From Lepidodermella squamata (Eukaryota > Gastrotricha), in contig JBLDXI010000013.1 of assembly GCA_047495785.1 (NCBI GenBank), positions 1,178,001 through 1,242,000 of the forward strand: DNA of 64,000 nt. The letters are read 5' to 3'. A program made the position numbers and the translations under genes. Below, one piece after another: positions 35,664-47,562 of the stretch. How positions within the stretch are numbered: position 1 is the first letter of the stretch; each line of letters starts with the position of its first letter. The notes below the pieces were generated by a model that saw only the letters and a list, made by a program, of their open reading frames with translations, was not told the DNA's origin and searched no databases.

Positions 35664-38230
35664 ATGCCGAAATCGTCCATTTTGTCTGATCAGTGGACTG
35701 ATCGTACGGATGATGAATACGACCTCGACTTTGGCCCGCACCTCAGCCCACCGTCGACAAGCACTCCAACTAGCAACAAATCTTCGAAAAAAAGTGGATC
35801 GAAAAATTTCCGCTGCTGTGGACTGCGAGGTACCGCTCGCAATTTATGCTGCTATCTAACACCCGTCGTTATCCTTAGCCTCATCGTTGTGACTTTTTTC
35901 ACCCTTACAACGCCAGCTCATATTTCGAACATTGTCTCCTCTGGGGTCCGATATTTTCAATCGCAATCGACTGCCGATGAAAGTGTTAGCTACGTGAAAA
36001 TAACCCTGGCAATGTTGGCTAAAAAGCAGCAACAACAAGGCGTAGCAGTTATTGTTAAATTCGCAAACAAAGAAACATCCCCGCGCTTTATCTACAAAGC
36101 TCTTGGCGAGGCCCTAGCGAACATCGAAAACCGGCCTGACGTTACCTACGTGTTATATCTGCCATTCTCTGGAAATTTCATCTTGCCAACTTGGCCTCCA
36201 GTTTCGCGAGAGATCGATGCTGAGATTCAATTTTTCCCGGCCCAAGATTTAACCAAATTCGAAATTGAAAGCCGATGTAATGCACCGAATAATTCTGTCG
36301 CTGTTATTTCGATCAAGCTGGAGCACAGTGTGAGAGAGCACTGGAAATGGTTGATGTCGGCTGAGCGGTTTCAGAGCTTCGACTTCGGCCTGGTTGCAAT
36401 GCAAGACAATTATGATCAGCCTATTACGTTACCCGAACTTGATCCAAGACTTCTTGACCCTTACCAAAAGTGCTACAACGGAGTTTTGATTAAGAAAAAA
36501 TGCTACGCTAAGTCTAGACCGGAAGCTGTGGTTGTTGAATCAATGGATGGAAAGGCAGGCAGCAAAATGCCAGTTGACGCCATGTTCTCTGAGAAATTAT
36601 TCGGTGGTTATGCGAAACATTTCAAATCTATCTGCGGCAATTTAGCGAACTGCGTTGAGGTTGAAAAATCAAGTTTCGGCCGATGTTTGAACACTCATCT
36701 CTGGCAGACTGAACAGCCTTCAAAGGTCATAACCATGCCTGGGGAAGTGAGCGTTGAAGACGAAATGGAGAGGAAAGACTGGTACGTCGAACTGATGAAG
36801 GCGATGGCGATTTCTCAGCGGCGACAGAAGGCTGCGAGGCAAGTGGAGGCGCGAATTCGAAAGCTATACTTTGCCAATGTTACACAATGGATGGTTGACA
36901 AAATTCATCGCCGGCGCAAAGCGGCAATTAAGGTAAGCTTCAGGTTAAAAGTGAAAAATTTATTAAATTCCAATTAATTTCAGTTTCTCAACTACAACTG
37001 CGAAAACTGGGTTGTATGTGGAGGTTAGTCTTTATAAAAATGCCGAGAATTAAATTACCAGAATTTTTCGTAGGCTTAGGCGACCGTCTTAAGGGAACTG
37101 CTTCGCTATTTTATGCTGCTATTTCAACTGGTCGAGCTTTTCATTTCGACTGGGAGAAACCTGTTCATATTGACAATTTTTTTATGGTCAACGCTAATTG
37201 GTATGCCGATAAGCAAGCCGGTCTGAGCGTGGCGAACTACAACTTTTTCCTCGCGAAAGCTAAACTTCATCGTAAATGGTGGTGGCCGGTTGATGGTCTC
37301 GGCGAAACTATGGTTGCCGACTTCAGAAACGAGTCTTTCGTTGATCAAATCGCTAATATATCGTCCTATGATATAACTACGAATCGCCTCAAAGGCTTGG
37401 AGGCGGCGCTGATGAACCCTGCGTTTAAATCGGTTTTATCGGAGATTTTTCCGGAATTTTCGGAGGCGAATTTCAATGCGACGCACTCAATTGATTTGCC
37501 GATTGCGATTTCGGCCGCTTATCGTGCGCTGTTAGGTCGACTTCAACCTGCTCTACTCGACTTTCTGGGCGAAATTATCTCCCGGGCAACAAATATAAAC
37601 AACACTGATACTTGGATAAGCGGTAATGATGGTCGGTTTCTTAAAGTTGGTCTTCAAATTCGAATGGAGAAGGCTGCGTGGAGTGAAGGCGGTGGAAGAG
37701 TGCAAAAGTCTCAGGTATGTTGCCATATTTTAGTTAATCATCATATAAATAAGTTTTTCCAGATTGGATGCTTTGCCGATCTGGCTTCGGAGCTGATTGA
37801 TATATTGAACAGCACAAAATTGCACGGGAATTTCGAGAAGATTTTCATTTATGTCACGTCAGATTCAGAAAATGCAACCGACATAATCCGGCAGAATCTG
37901 GTAAACAGTACGATCGGCGTAGACAAAATAGTTGTATTCGACACAAATTTCGTCCTTGAGTCTTTGAATTTAACGGCAAAGCATCTCGATCGATCAGAGG
38001 TATCGAGCGAACCCCACAAAGCCTGGCATGAAGTTGCGATGATCTACATTGATTGGCTGCTGTTGACGCATATGGATTTGCTGCTGATTAGCCGATCTGG
38101 GTTCGGCGAGACGGCATCTCTGTACTCGCTGGCGCCTACCTGGCGGCTTATGCACGACCTTGTGACGTCCGAAAATCAGTGTCCTTTCCAGCGATTCAGT
38201 CAAGCCGTGACTCATTTTGACTTCAGATGA
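35664..38230 (+). CDS. Fucosyltransferase-like type II membrane protein, copy 1
   Basis: Exons 35664-36932, 36984-37023, 37074-37714 and 37763-38230 give 805 residues. A cytosolic Ser/Lys-rich N-terminus precedes one signal-anchor at about residues 66-88, giving Golgi-type II topology. The luminal part has a variable stem, then a conserved module: CENWVVCGG|LGDRLKG (about 428-442), WWWPVDG, VGLQIRMEK (about 630), HLDRSEVS, and LLLISRSGFGETAS (about 756). The G-x-G-(D/N)-R start, the Q-I-R strand and the Ser-rich S-x-S-x-F-G-x-x-A motif resemble GT-B fucosyltransferases of the GT37/GT23 kind, such as plant xyloglucan FUT; this is motif recall, not a search. Donor and acceptor are unknown. Several N-glycosylation sequons are present. 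AATAAA follows about 25 bp after the stop. Confidence 0.75.
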
Positions 38231-38380
38231 TCATGTGTTGGTTGAGAAACTAGGCGGAGAATAAAAATCCTTATTTTGAAATAGATTGTGAATTGTGACT
38301 GTTTCTCCCAATATCCTAATATTGAACAAAGTTCAGCATGAATCGAACTCCGGTCATATTTCGATTTGTAGAATATACCA
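38231..38380. other. 3' flank of copy 1
   Basis: Contains AATAAA near 38260. A box B-like word on the minus strand near 38343 has no box A partner. Confidence 0.4.
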
Positions 38381-38394
38381 TTTTCATGACCATT

Positions 38395-38860
38395 TTGGGT
38401 CCAAATATTTCCACCACTAAAAATGAGTTTTCAGCACTAAATTTAAGCGTCCTGGCACTAAATTTTTCGGATTCTTTGCGATTTTGGCATTTTCGTGTTC
38501 TGATAGATAGGTACTGATGCCCTCCTTGAACCTAGGATTTTTAATTTAAGCTACATGGTGCCCTAAGCTACGTATAAAATTTATCGATGTTGGGTTCCAA
38601 GACGGCTGATAATGGGGAAATCACTGATTTGTAAAATCGATACTTTGAATCGATATCGGCTCTATAGGATGAAGAATAATTCGTAAACTGACCGCTCATA
38701 GCGCGAAATACGCGTAATACGAAGGTCTATCGGTTAGGCCGGATAGCAAAATATTTGAGATCCTGGTGAAGACTAGAAATTCGAAAAAGCATATTTAGGG
38801 GAAATATAGTGCTTGAGTCTCAAATTTAGTGGTGGAAGCTGGAACCCTAATTTTGGAGTG
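38395..38860. mobile_element. Inverted-repeat element, degenerate MITE-like
   Basis: TTCCACCACTAAA near 38409-38422 recurs as its reverse complement TTTAGTGGTGGAA near 38826-38838. Similarity extends on both sides (GGGT.CCA outward; TGAG...AGCACTA.ATTT inward) to about 50 bp per arm. The motif GCACTAAATTT is repeated inside the left arm. There is no long open frame between the arms. Exact ends and target duplication could not be fixed. Confidence 0.5.
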
Positions 38861-39447
38861 CCCACTTGGCACACCCTATACTATTCAAACTTGACAATCT
38901 GTCGAAAATTCTCACTTCTTTTTTAGACGACATACCATCCAAATGATCGTCATCGTGTTTGGGTCACCTGAACTAATCCCAACAACGCGATACGACTTGA
39001 GTATTTTTTAGGCAATATGCATTGCGTGACCCGAGCTAGTTTAGAATTTTTTAAGAATTCACGCTAATTTTGATTCACGCAAATCCATTCTTGTGATAAT
39101 GTATCACGGCACGGGTGAGATTTAATCAAAGAGCAATGCGTATTTGCGGTTATTTTTGGCACTATTTTATATTGCAAAAATAAAAAATAAAAAATGTACG
39201 CACACCTGCTGGTCAGTGTTATTTTGCTCTACTACCCAAGTCCATTCCTATTTCGGTATTGTTGAAGCTCTTACTCCATTCGTGCGCCTGTTGAATTAAT
39301 TACGATGCGTTTGAATAATTGATGTGCGGATATAAAACCTCGGTCTTTGGTCCTTCAACCTTCAACCAATTAAAACAATGTTGCATCGATTCTGAGCGGA
39401 AAAGAGGAGATTTACTGCACCCTCATCTCTATTGAGAGAGGTATTAA
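38861..39447. other. Intergenic upstream of copy 2
   Basis: AT-rich; includes a TATAAAA at 39331-39337 before the next ATG. Nothing else recognised. Confidence 0.4.
39331..39337 (+). promoter_or_regulatory. Candidate TATA box
   Basis: TATAAAA lies 117 bp upstream of the ATG at 39448, a plausible distance for a TATA box with a short 5' UTR. Confidence 0.45.
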
Positions 39448-41842
39448 ATGCTTACCATTAGCGCAACCAAGAGACATTGCACGATAGGAAAGCTATGCCT
39501 CATTATTATACCTGTCGTATCTCTTCTCGAGCTTGTGATACTGCTTTTCGGCAATCAACTTCTGGTTCATCTTTCGGCAACTCAACTCTACTTTCACAAA
39601 TTGACGGCTAGGCCAGCTGCTTCGAAACACAAATCTGAAACGAAAGTCGATCATTACGTTAGGATTTTGCTGTCTTATGAGCCGCGACTTCCACTCGCCG
39701 ATAATTTCACAATACCTTTAAAGCCAGCGAAGCGTATTGCTTTGATTATTAGGGTAGACGAGTCGTTCGCCGTTGACTGTTCGAAACCGATTTTCCAAGC
39801 TCAGCAAATAGTAATAGCCCAGCCTGGGGTGTCCTGCGCTTTGTATGTCCCATTCGACCGAAGATTTGTCTGGCGAAAAGCTTGGCTGGAGGACAACGTC
39901 AGAGCTGATATCGAAGTTATTACAGTAGGCGATGATTTGGAATTTGCACCTCGGTGCAAAATCGGCGAAAAAACGAATGCGATCGGAGATTTTTCCCACG
40001 TCATTTCGATAGATTTTCCGAAAGGGTATGGCACTCACCTGCAAACAGCTATTTTGCAGTTTTCAAGGCCCAGTAATTCGCTCAAAGGTTTAGTTGCCTT
40101 TGAGGATGAAATCATCGAAGAGGATTGCTTCAATAACGCTGACAACATCAGTTTCGACAAATTCTCAAGTTGCTACAAAGGAATTTTGTTGCATAGAGGT
40201 TGTTATGGCTCCAAATCTGCTAATCAGAAGAGACCGGGCCAAGTGCTGCCAATGGAACCTTTATCACTAGATTCTTTTCCGTCCAGCTTGAGCCCAAATT
40301 TCAAGTTTGCTGCATCAATATTCGCTGGTTCGGCTGATCACTTTCAACTCATGTGCCAAAGTTTAAGCGACTGTGGCTTTACCAGCCAATGCGTTAACAA
40401 ATATTTTCGAGAAGTCGAAGAACCAAAGCAAGTAATACTATCCAAAGACACTTCAGAGCCATATTACGGCGATCTTTCAGTAACGCAGAAGTGCATTGAT
40501 GTCACCCGCGCTCTGGCTGTTTCAAGGAGACGATTCCAGTTGGCTAAACTTATCGCCTTAAAAATACAACAGTCATACTTTCGCAACGTTACTAGATGGC
40601 TTCGAGAGGCTGAAAACAACTCTTCGTTTCTGGCTAGGAAATTTCTTGTTTACACTTGCGAAGATTGGATGGTTTGTGGAGGTAATTCGTAAATTTGTTC
40701 CTTTTCCCTCTTTTAATCTGAGAATTATTTAAACAGGGTTAGGCGATCGGTTGCGAGGGGTAGCCTCTCTTCTTTATGTAGCAATAGCTTCCGGCCGAAT
40801 CTTACATTGGGATTGGGAAAAGCCGCTCAACGTCGACAAATATTTTGCTGTAAATGATGAGTGGTATATCGACCCTGATCTCGGCGTGACGCAGATGATT
40901 TATGGCCGTCAACGGTCGTTGAGTAGAGCCCACCGTCATTGGTGGTGGCCGATAGATGGATTAAGCAAGACGCTACTAGCTGAGCTGAAAAACGAGACAT
41001 TCAACGAGGAGCACGAGCAGTATTGGTCTTACGACATGACTTGCAACCGGCTGACCCCGTTGGTGCCAACTTTTCACAACGCAGCTTTTCAGCAAGTGCT
41101 GAAAGAGATTTTTCCTGAAATTTCGGAATTATCCACCGAAAATTCGGCCTTTGACATAGACCTATCGATTATCATCTCAGCTGCGTATCAAGCCATGCTA
41201 TCGAACCCGCAGCCTAAGCTGACTCAACTGATGAAAGAAATCGTTTTGAACTCAACCGGAATCCCGTCTTGGAAGCAATGGTTGAACGGCAACAATGGGA
41301 AATTCGTAAAAATAGGCATGCAAATCAGGATGGAAAAATCGAACTGGCAAGAAGGTGGGAATCGTGTGAAAGATAAGCAAATACAATGCTTCGCAGCTAT
41401 GGCGCTCGATTTGTTGGAAATTTTTCGAAAAACAAGGCCGACTCCTGAACTTGAAAAGGTGTTCATATACATCACAACAGATTCGCCAAACGCAACTGCA
41501 ATGATTAAAAATTTACTGCCGAAATCAAGCGATGGCAAATTTATTGTTTTCGATACAGACTCTGCCTTTGTATCGCTTAACGTTTCGTTGAAACATCTGG
41601 ATAGATCTGGGGTATCGAAAGATCCGGAAATGGCGTGGCTAGAAATCGCGAAAGTTTACATGGATTGGTTGCTGCTGACTCAGATGGACTTTCTTCTGAT
41701 AAGCCGCTCAGGTTTCGGTGAGACTGCGTCGCTGCACTCCTTGGCGCCTACTTGGCGACTGATGCATGGCGAAGTGACTGAAAAGAGACAATGCCCATTT
41801 GTCGAATTTAGTCGTGCGCAAACTGATTTCGAATTTCGCTAG
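39448..41842 (+). CDS. Fucosyltransferase-like type II membrane protein, copy 2
   Basis: Two exons, 39448-40681 and 40737-41842, give 779 residues. A short cytosolic N-terminus leads to a signal-anchor at about residues 13-36 (LCLIIIPVVSLLELVILLFG). The luminal part ends with CEDWMVCGG|LGDRLRG (about 404-418), WWWPIDG, IGMQIRMEK (about 606), HLDRSGVS and LLISRSGFGETAS (about 733). The intron falls at the same phase-1 site inside the GG pair as in copy 1, but the later introns of copy 1 (36933-36983 and 37715-37762) are absent. AATAAA occurs about 12 bp after the stop. The stem region aligns only loosely with copy 1, so the copies are old or fast evolving. Confidence 0.75.
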
Positions 41843-41929
41843 TCATATTTTGCAATAAATGACTGCAATAAGATATTTAAAAAAACGTGGTTTTATTCAC
41901 AACAAACTTTTTCATTATCAAGAGACGGG

Positions 41930-43326
41930 CTATAACAAGAAAAGCGGGGAGATGTAAGTACCTAAGCAATTATTTTAGAAAAGTTGTCGAAGCGCCATAG
42001 TCTCAATTCCCGGCATGCCGAAGCTAGCTACACTGGTAACCGACGCAGTTACATTCATCATAATTACAGCAAGTGTTTATGTCGAAATCAGAATCAGAAG
42101 AGAAGAATGATGAAGCCAAACAGTCGTCCGAATTGCCAGTATAGCAGTATTGCGCAGTATATCCACTTTTTGCCTGCCGTTCGAGCTGAAGACATGTAAA
42201 TAGTTGGAAGAAAATGTAATATGATAGAGACAGACTGTAATCACCTTGCAATATTTAACTTCTTCGGGGCACTGAATCACAGCCGCCTTCTCACAAGTTG
42301 AAGAATCCGAGGTAGAACAGTTGTAGCACTTCAGAGCAGTAGACGCTATGATAAGGCAATCAACATCAAATTAATTTCACACATTTTTATTGGAAATCTT
42401 ACTTTTAGGCATAGAAAGCGTAGTTATCAGCAAGTTTTCCATTATTTTAGCTGTTGAAGTTGCTCCCTTCACGCCGTTTTCCACAACAGAATCGCACTGC
42501 AAACCTAGGTCATTGTTCAGTTTTGCTCTAAATTGAGGGAAAATAGACCAACATACCTACGCAATTGCAACCGTCGGAATCGCAGCAGGTACTGATATCC
42601 CATTTCGATTCAATTCCAACGGAGCTTCGCTTTCTTGCGACCTTTGGCATACATTTGCTTTCCGTAGCGCAAGACTGAATTGTAATATCTGTCTCTTGTG
42701 ACCACTCAAGCTACGATGCCGTGTAAATTTCACGGTGTAAAAACGAATTATATTAAGGTAATTTGCTCACCATGCAGTAGGGTGTTGCATCAGGACAAAT
42801 GCTGGGAGACGGCGAACCAGCGCATTCCGCCCTTTTGTTGTGGCATTGAAAGCAGCGAATTCCGGGGGTTTCGCCATGTTCAGGCAATGCTGTTTTTTTT
42901 GCGATCAATTCATCGCTTGAATCGAGTGAATCGCACTGTTCTCCTGAAAAGAAATTGAAAGTGCTTCAAGGCGAAAATCACGAATATAAACCTAAGCAGT
43001 TGCAGCCAGTGTAGTTGCAGCAGTCATTTATATCACCCGTAATATTATTCACGTGCCAACAATCATCTAAGTTATCAACGCAAACTTGATGAGCATAATC
43101 GGTTGCAGCAGTCCATTTTAGCTGCGGAAGAAAAAAATGCAGAGAAAAAAGTGACAAACGGCGCGGAAACCTGGCAGGAAACGGATGATTCAGGACACTC
43201 AGCCACACTTCCAGATTTGCAATCCTCCGAAGATCCTAAGCACGAGAAGCACCGAATCGCCGAGCTGTAGCCGACTGTTGCGCAGATGATGAATGAAAGC
43301 GTCAAAAATTCACTGTTTAATAACAT
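41930..43326 (-). CDS. Secreted or anchored protein with three Ly6/uPAR modules
   Basis: Minus-strand exons 43326-43171, 43121-42992, 42943-42771, 42710-42557, 42504-42403, 42345-42245, 42185-42041 and 41961-41930 give 330 residues. A signal peptide (about 1-23) is followed by three cysteine-rich modules, each opening with IRCFSC, IRCFQC or LKCYNC and closing with a CC..xGCNC or CC..ECNC signature of the three-finger Ly6/uPAR fold. Each module is split by a phase-0 intron in the middle and followed by a phase-1 intron, so the gene grew by repeating a two-exon unit. The end (ISPLFLL) is too short for a convincing GPI signal. Ly6 proteins act outside the cell in adhesion, septate junctions or receptor modulation. 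It lies antisense between two glycosyltransferase-like genes. Confidence 0.85.
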
Positions 43327-43956
43327 GATTTATTATTTCTGGTTGCTTCGCCTTGATTGTTCTTCGCCTTTGTACGATGCCTTTATATATGTGTGGGTCA
43401 CGTAATGGCCCAAATGGCCCACTTTGAGTCGTCATTTGGGGTCTTTGGAGTCGAGCCCAGTTTCAGCAAACTGCGTTACGTGCTTCGTGTGCACACCTGT
43501 TACAGCTTGTTCTGGTTCTGGATTTTTTTTACAAAAGAAACTGCAGTTTTACAGCATTGCAAGTCAGAGAATAATCTTGAATCTCAATCCTATAGTGGCG
43601 AAATCTGTGAAGTTTGGCACCTATCGTGCTTCATCATCGCTGTTTTAACTTGCACGCTATTTCAGAGACACAATGCATGTAATATTTCATCGCTTCATTT
43701 TTCTGAATATAATTCAACGTGAATATGCAATCTTCAAAGAACAGATGAGCTTATGAATGGCGAGTTGATAAGACACTACGGCCGCGTTGCGGTGTCAATG
43801 CGATGCGCCAACAAACGAGGACACTAAAGCACATTCAACCTGGCTATTTTTTGTGTTTTCAAAATCTCAAAATATACAAGCAGATGTACAAGCTAATTCA
43901 CATATTTAATTGCAAAAGCATCTAAAAAAGTTTAGTCTCACTTTGACTTTCATGCA
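43327..43956. other. Divergent intergenic region
   Basis: Should contain the promoter of the minus-strand Ly6 gene (TATA box at 43381-43389) and of the plus-strand gene at 43957. Open frames at 43357-43722 look like chance. Confidence 0.45.
43381..43389 (-). promoter_or_regulatory. Candidate TATA box for Ly6 gene
   Basis: Minus strand reads TATATAAAG, ending 55 bp before the ATG at 43326; sequence and position both fit. Confidence 0.5.
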
Positions 43957-46238
43957 ATGACAGGCTTCCAGCTTTGCCATCATCGTCGAGGTAACTTTCG
44001 GCTGATTTACCTTTACTTCGGCGTAGTCAGCCTGATCGTCGCCAGCGCTACTGGTCTTCAGTTCGTCTTGGGGAAATTCGACTTTTACAACATTGACGCG
44101 ACATCTAGTTATTGGAATGTAACTTCGGGCGATTTTTCGCCGTCTTTTAAGACCTTGAAATCGATCTACCTCCGGCACAATGACTCGGACAATTCAACCG
44201 TTTCTCAGGCCGATATTATAATTGCAATAAATTTCATCGATTTGACGAAAAATCAGGCCTACAGAAAAATCCCTCGGCTCAAGTCCGAAATCGCCTATAT
44301 GTCGCGCCGTAGTGGGATGAATATTGCTTTGATTTTCAACTTCTTCAAATCAGTTGATCCAGCGGCTCAGATTGTCAATTTTTACGACGCGTTCACTTTG
44401 CCCAGCTTCATCATTGCCTTGAGATTTCGCACAATCAACGAAACAGTTTCATTGCTGAAGGTCGTTTTCAGTGTAATGCCTGATTTGCTGGATTTTCACA
44501 AGCGACCAGCCTTAGCAGTGATGGCTAAATTTGCTGATGACACACCGTTGGTAACCAATGGCATTCTATTCGAGAAAAGCTCGCTGGTTCCTATGCGAAT
44601 GATGCCTTTCAACTTGGACCTGCTGGCGGGCCGAGCAAATGCATTCAATACTCTAGCTCATCAGGTCGGACAGTGCTATTTAGCCACAAGACCATCGCCA
44701 GATTATCGAGTAGCTGAAGCCGATTTAAGGCGGTGTTATAATCTCTACCTTAGATCAGCAGAAATCCCGGGTTTTGTAATAACCCTGTCGAATCTAGGAG
44801 ATGGGAAATCAAAGGAATTCTCTGCTCAAAAAGTCGAAGGAGATTTCAAAAAATTTCGACAGCAATTACGTATGAACATGACACTAGCAAGTCAATTGCG
44901 AAAGATATTTGCTGATTCCCAACGTCGACAAGCTCAAGTCGGCGAAATAATTTCTCGACTACGGCAACACTATTTCCGGGACACAACCGAGGCAATGTTG
45001 GCAAAGCAGGCGGAAAGGGAACAGGTGGCAACCTCGAAAAACTTGACATTACCTAGGCAATTCCTAGTATATTGCTGCGAGAAGTGGATGCTTTGCGGAG
45101 GTGATTTATCTAAAATATTTCTCATTTTTTTTTATTCGATTATTGAATTCCTATAGGGTTGGGTGATAGACTGAAAGGCGTTGTTTCGCTATTTTACATG
45201 GCCTTAGTAATGGGCCGAACTTTTCACGTGGCATGGGAGAAGCCTATTGATCTTCGGCAATATTTCCAGATGAATGCCGACTGGTATTTCGCCGAAGCCC
45301 AGGAACATGAAAGCATGCTCTATTTCTTTGAATTCTACGCCGAGCAGCGACTGGAAGCCCGCCGCAAACGGCATTGGTTCTGGCCAATCGATAATAACGA
45401 GCTTCAACTTAGCAACGAACTGTTAAATGGGACGTATGTGCTAGATCATTACGCTAAAATTGACAGCTTGGAAATTACCGCAAATCGCCTCAGAACTTTG
45501 CTGTCGATTTTTTCAAATCCAGTTTTCCGCGAGAAATTATCTCTCATTTTTCCCGAGCTTGGGACATTTTATAACACGGATTTTCATGGAATCGACTTCT
45601 CCCTGCCAATATCAGCAGTATTTCAAACATTATTCTCGAGGACTCAGGGCCGGCTGGGCCAAATCATTGATGCCGTGTTGATAAAAAATGAAATTGAACA
45701 TGGATTCAAGATTGGCGTGCAAATTCGTACTTGTCGTTCAAAATGGGACGAATTAGGAGAAAGGGTCACTCAAGGTCAAATCGGATGTTTCGCGAATCAA
45801 GTACGAAAAATCGCTGATTTCCTATCGTCTCGAAAACGCTCGCCCATCTTCGTTTACGTCACCAGCGATTATTCAAACGCGACATCGTTAATCGAATCCG
45901 CCTTGAATGATACGAATAGATTTAAAGTATTCGATACTCAGGAAACATTCCGCGATGTGTACAACGTGACTGAAATTCTGCACCTCGACCGATCGGCGGT
46001 TTCTAAGCATAGTAAACTTCAAGCTTGGTACGAAATGGCTTCGGTCTATGTTGATTGGCTGCTGTTGACTCAAATGGATGCCCTACTGATTAGTCGATCG
46101 GGATTCGGCGAGACCGCTGCCCTTTACTCGCTTGCTCCTACTTGGCAATTCGTGCACTGGCAAGCTAATGCCACCGATTCGTGCCGTTTCGAAGATTTCT
46201 CCATGGCATTTACTACCGATAAGTTATTCAATTGGTGA
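43957..46238 (+). CDS. Fucosyltransferase-like type II membrane protein, copy 3
   Basis: Exons 43957-45100 and 45157-46238 give 741 residues. The signal-anchor is about residues 15-38 (LIYLYFGVVSLIVASATGL). The conserved luminal module reads CCEKWMLCGG|LGDRLKG (about 373-388), FWPID, IGVQIRTCRSKW (about 569), HLDRSAVS and ALLISRSGFGETAA (about 693). The intron again cuts the GG pair in phase 1. Here the residue run after QIR is TCRSKW instead of MEK..W, the only copy to lose MEK. AATAAA is about 12 bp after the stop. Confidence 0.75.
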
Positions 46239-46617
46239 TCAATTCCAATATGAGGAAATAAAATCTGAAGACGTGACATCAATTTTTACGTTTTGGCCTT
46301 TTAAAAATGTGAGGCGATGTTCGTTGAGTTTTATTCAATATTGTTAAATTCACTACAACAATCGAGTCAACAAAAATTAAAGCTAGGGAAAGAAACTACT
46401 ACACTCTCGACTAATAAGTTTGCCATTTTATTGCATAGGTCTAATTAAATTAGCATATATTATCTCGGAAAAAACACCAAAATAATCAAGAAAAATGAGC
46501 CCTACGGCTTCAAAAATAACACTATTTTTCTGGCACGAAAAGTGGAAGCGTGCACAGTTAGAAGGAAAGTTATAATTGCATTTCTTCAGGAGATTCCAGG
46601 GTTCTGCATCGTCGACT
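46239..46617. other. Intergenic between convergent genes
   Basis: Shared 3' flank. AATAAA near 46254 serves copy 3. No other feature. Confidence 0.45.
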
Positions 46618-47562
46618 TTACCAGCTTGAATCCTGAGCCGATTCGTCAGTTCGCTCCTCCTTGTCGTCCTCGGTCAGCGAAGATGAAGCCATTTGAGTCG
46701 AAAGCAAATCCTGTTCAGTTTCGGCTGTCTTATCACCCAGCTCCTCAGTCTTTTTCGGCGTCGTCGGGACCGCTTCGTTCGTCGACGGCTGGCCAGGGGT
46801 CATCGGTTCAGCAGATGGTACAATCTGCTCGCACGACGGCTTCGGCGACTGGGCAGACGGCATGGGCGTCAGAGGCATAGTAATACCCCCCATGTCGTTG
46901 TTCGAGCTGCCTTCCTTCGGAGTTCCATGTTCATGCGGCGTGTCAGACGGCTTTTTAGTGCCTGACCACAGCAGACCGTCAGCACTTGGCGTGGCCGGGT
47001 CGCGGGGCGACGGCTTCACGTGCCGGATGCATGATGGCCACACTTTCGGGTTCAGGTTGGCGCGTTGGCAAAACACCTCAAGGTTGCGCCTGAAACCTCA
47101 TTAATTTAATAATGTTACATTGTGAATCAAAAGGAGACAGGTTTTATAATCGAGACTAATAAACTTGGGCAGAAAATATGAGTCAACAAAAATTGAGAAG
47201 ATCTCTCACCTGAATTCACTTTGATACTCAAGAAGCTTTCGTTGGCGCTTGGCAATGCCAGCATACAGTTGGTGGTTCGGGTCAAGATTGTCGAAGCTTT
47301 TCGCCAGTAGCTCAAGGCCGTCGAGGCTCAGCGTGCGAATCGTCGTGTTGTAAAGGGCATCCCACAGAGAATCGCCCGTAAGCTCCGAGTTACCTGTAGG
47401 TAAATTGGATCACTAAAAATACTTATAATAATTTTGCGATTGATCACCATTAGGAGCGGTGACACCCGTGCCTGTACTCATGGCCGGAATGCCGTTGCGC
47501 GAATAAGGCGTGCCTTGAAGGCTGCCGCCAACCTGGCTCTGCTGCTGGCTCGTAGTTATCAT
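46618..47562 (-). CDS. Ser/Thr/Pro-rich protein of unknown function
   Basis: Minus-strand exons 47562-47448, 47393-47210 and 47089-46618 give 256 residues; phases close. I do not recognise the family. Residues about 40-120 look folded and helical (LWDALYNTTIRTLSLDGLEL, then YAGIAKRQRKLLEYQSEFRR and VFCQRANLNPKVW). The rest is low-complexity, rich in Pro, Ser and Thr, with an acidic end (TEDDKEERTDES). No signal peptide or membrane segment, so a nuclear or cytosolic protein is likely. Start at 47562 is the first ATG with a continuous spliced frame. Confidence 0.7.

Noticed and set aside
38338-38352. Second tRNA-like box B on the minus strand
   Set aside because: The 9-base match stands alone, with no box A at proper spacing and no stems.
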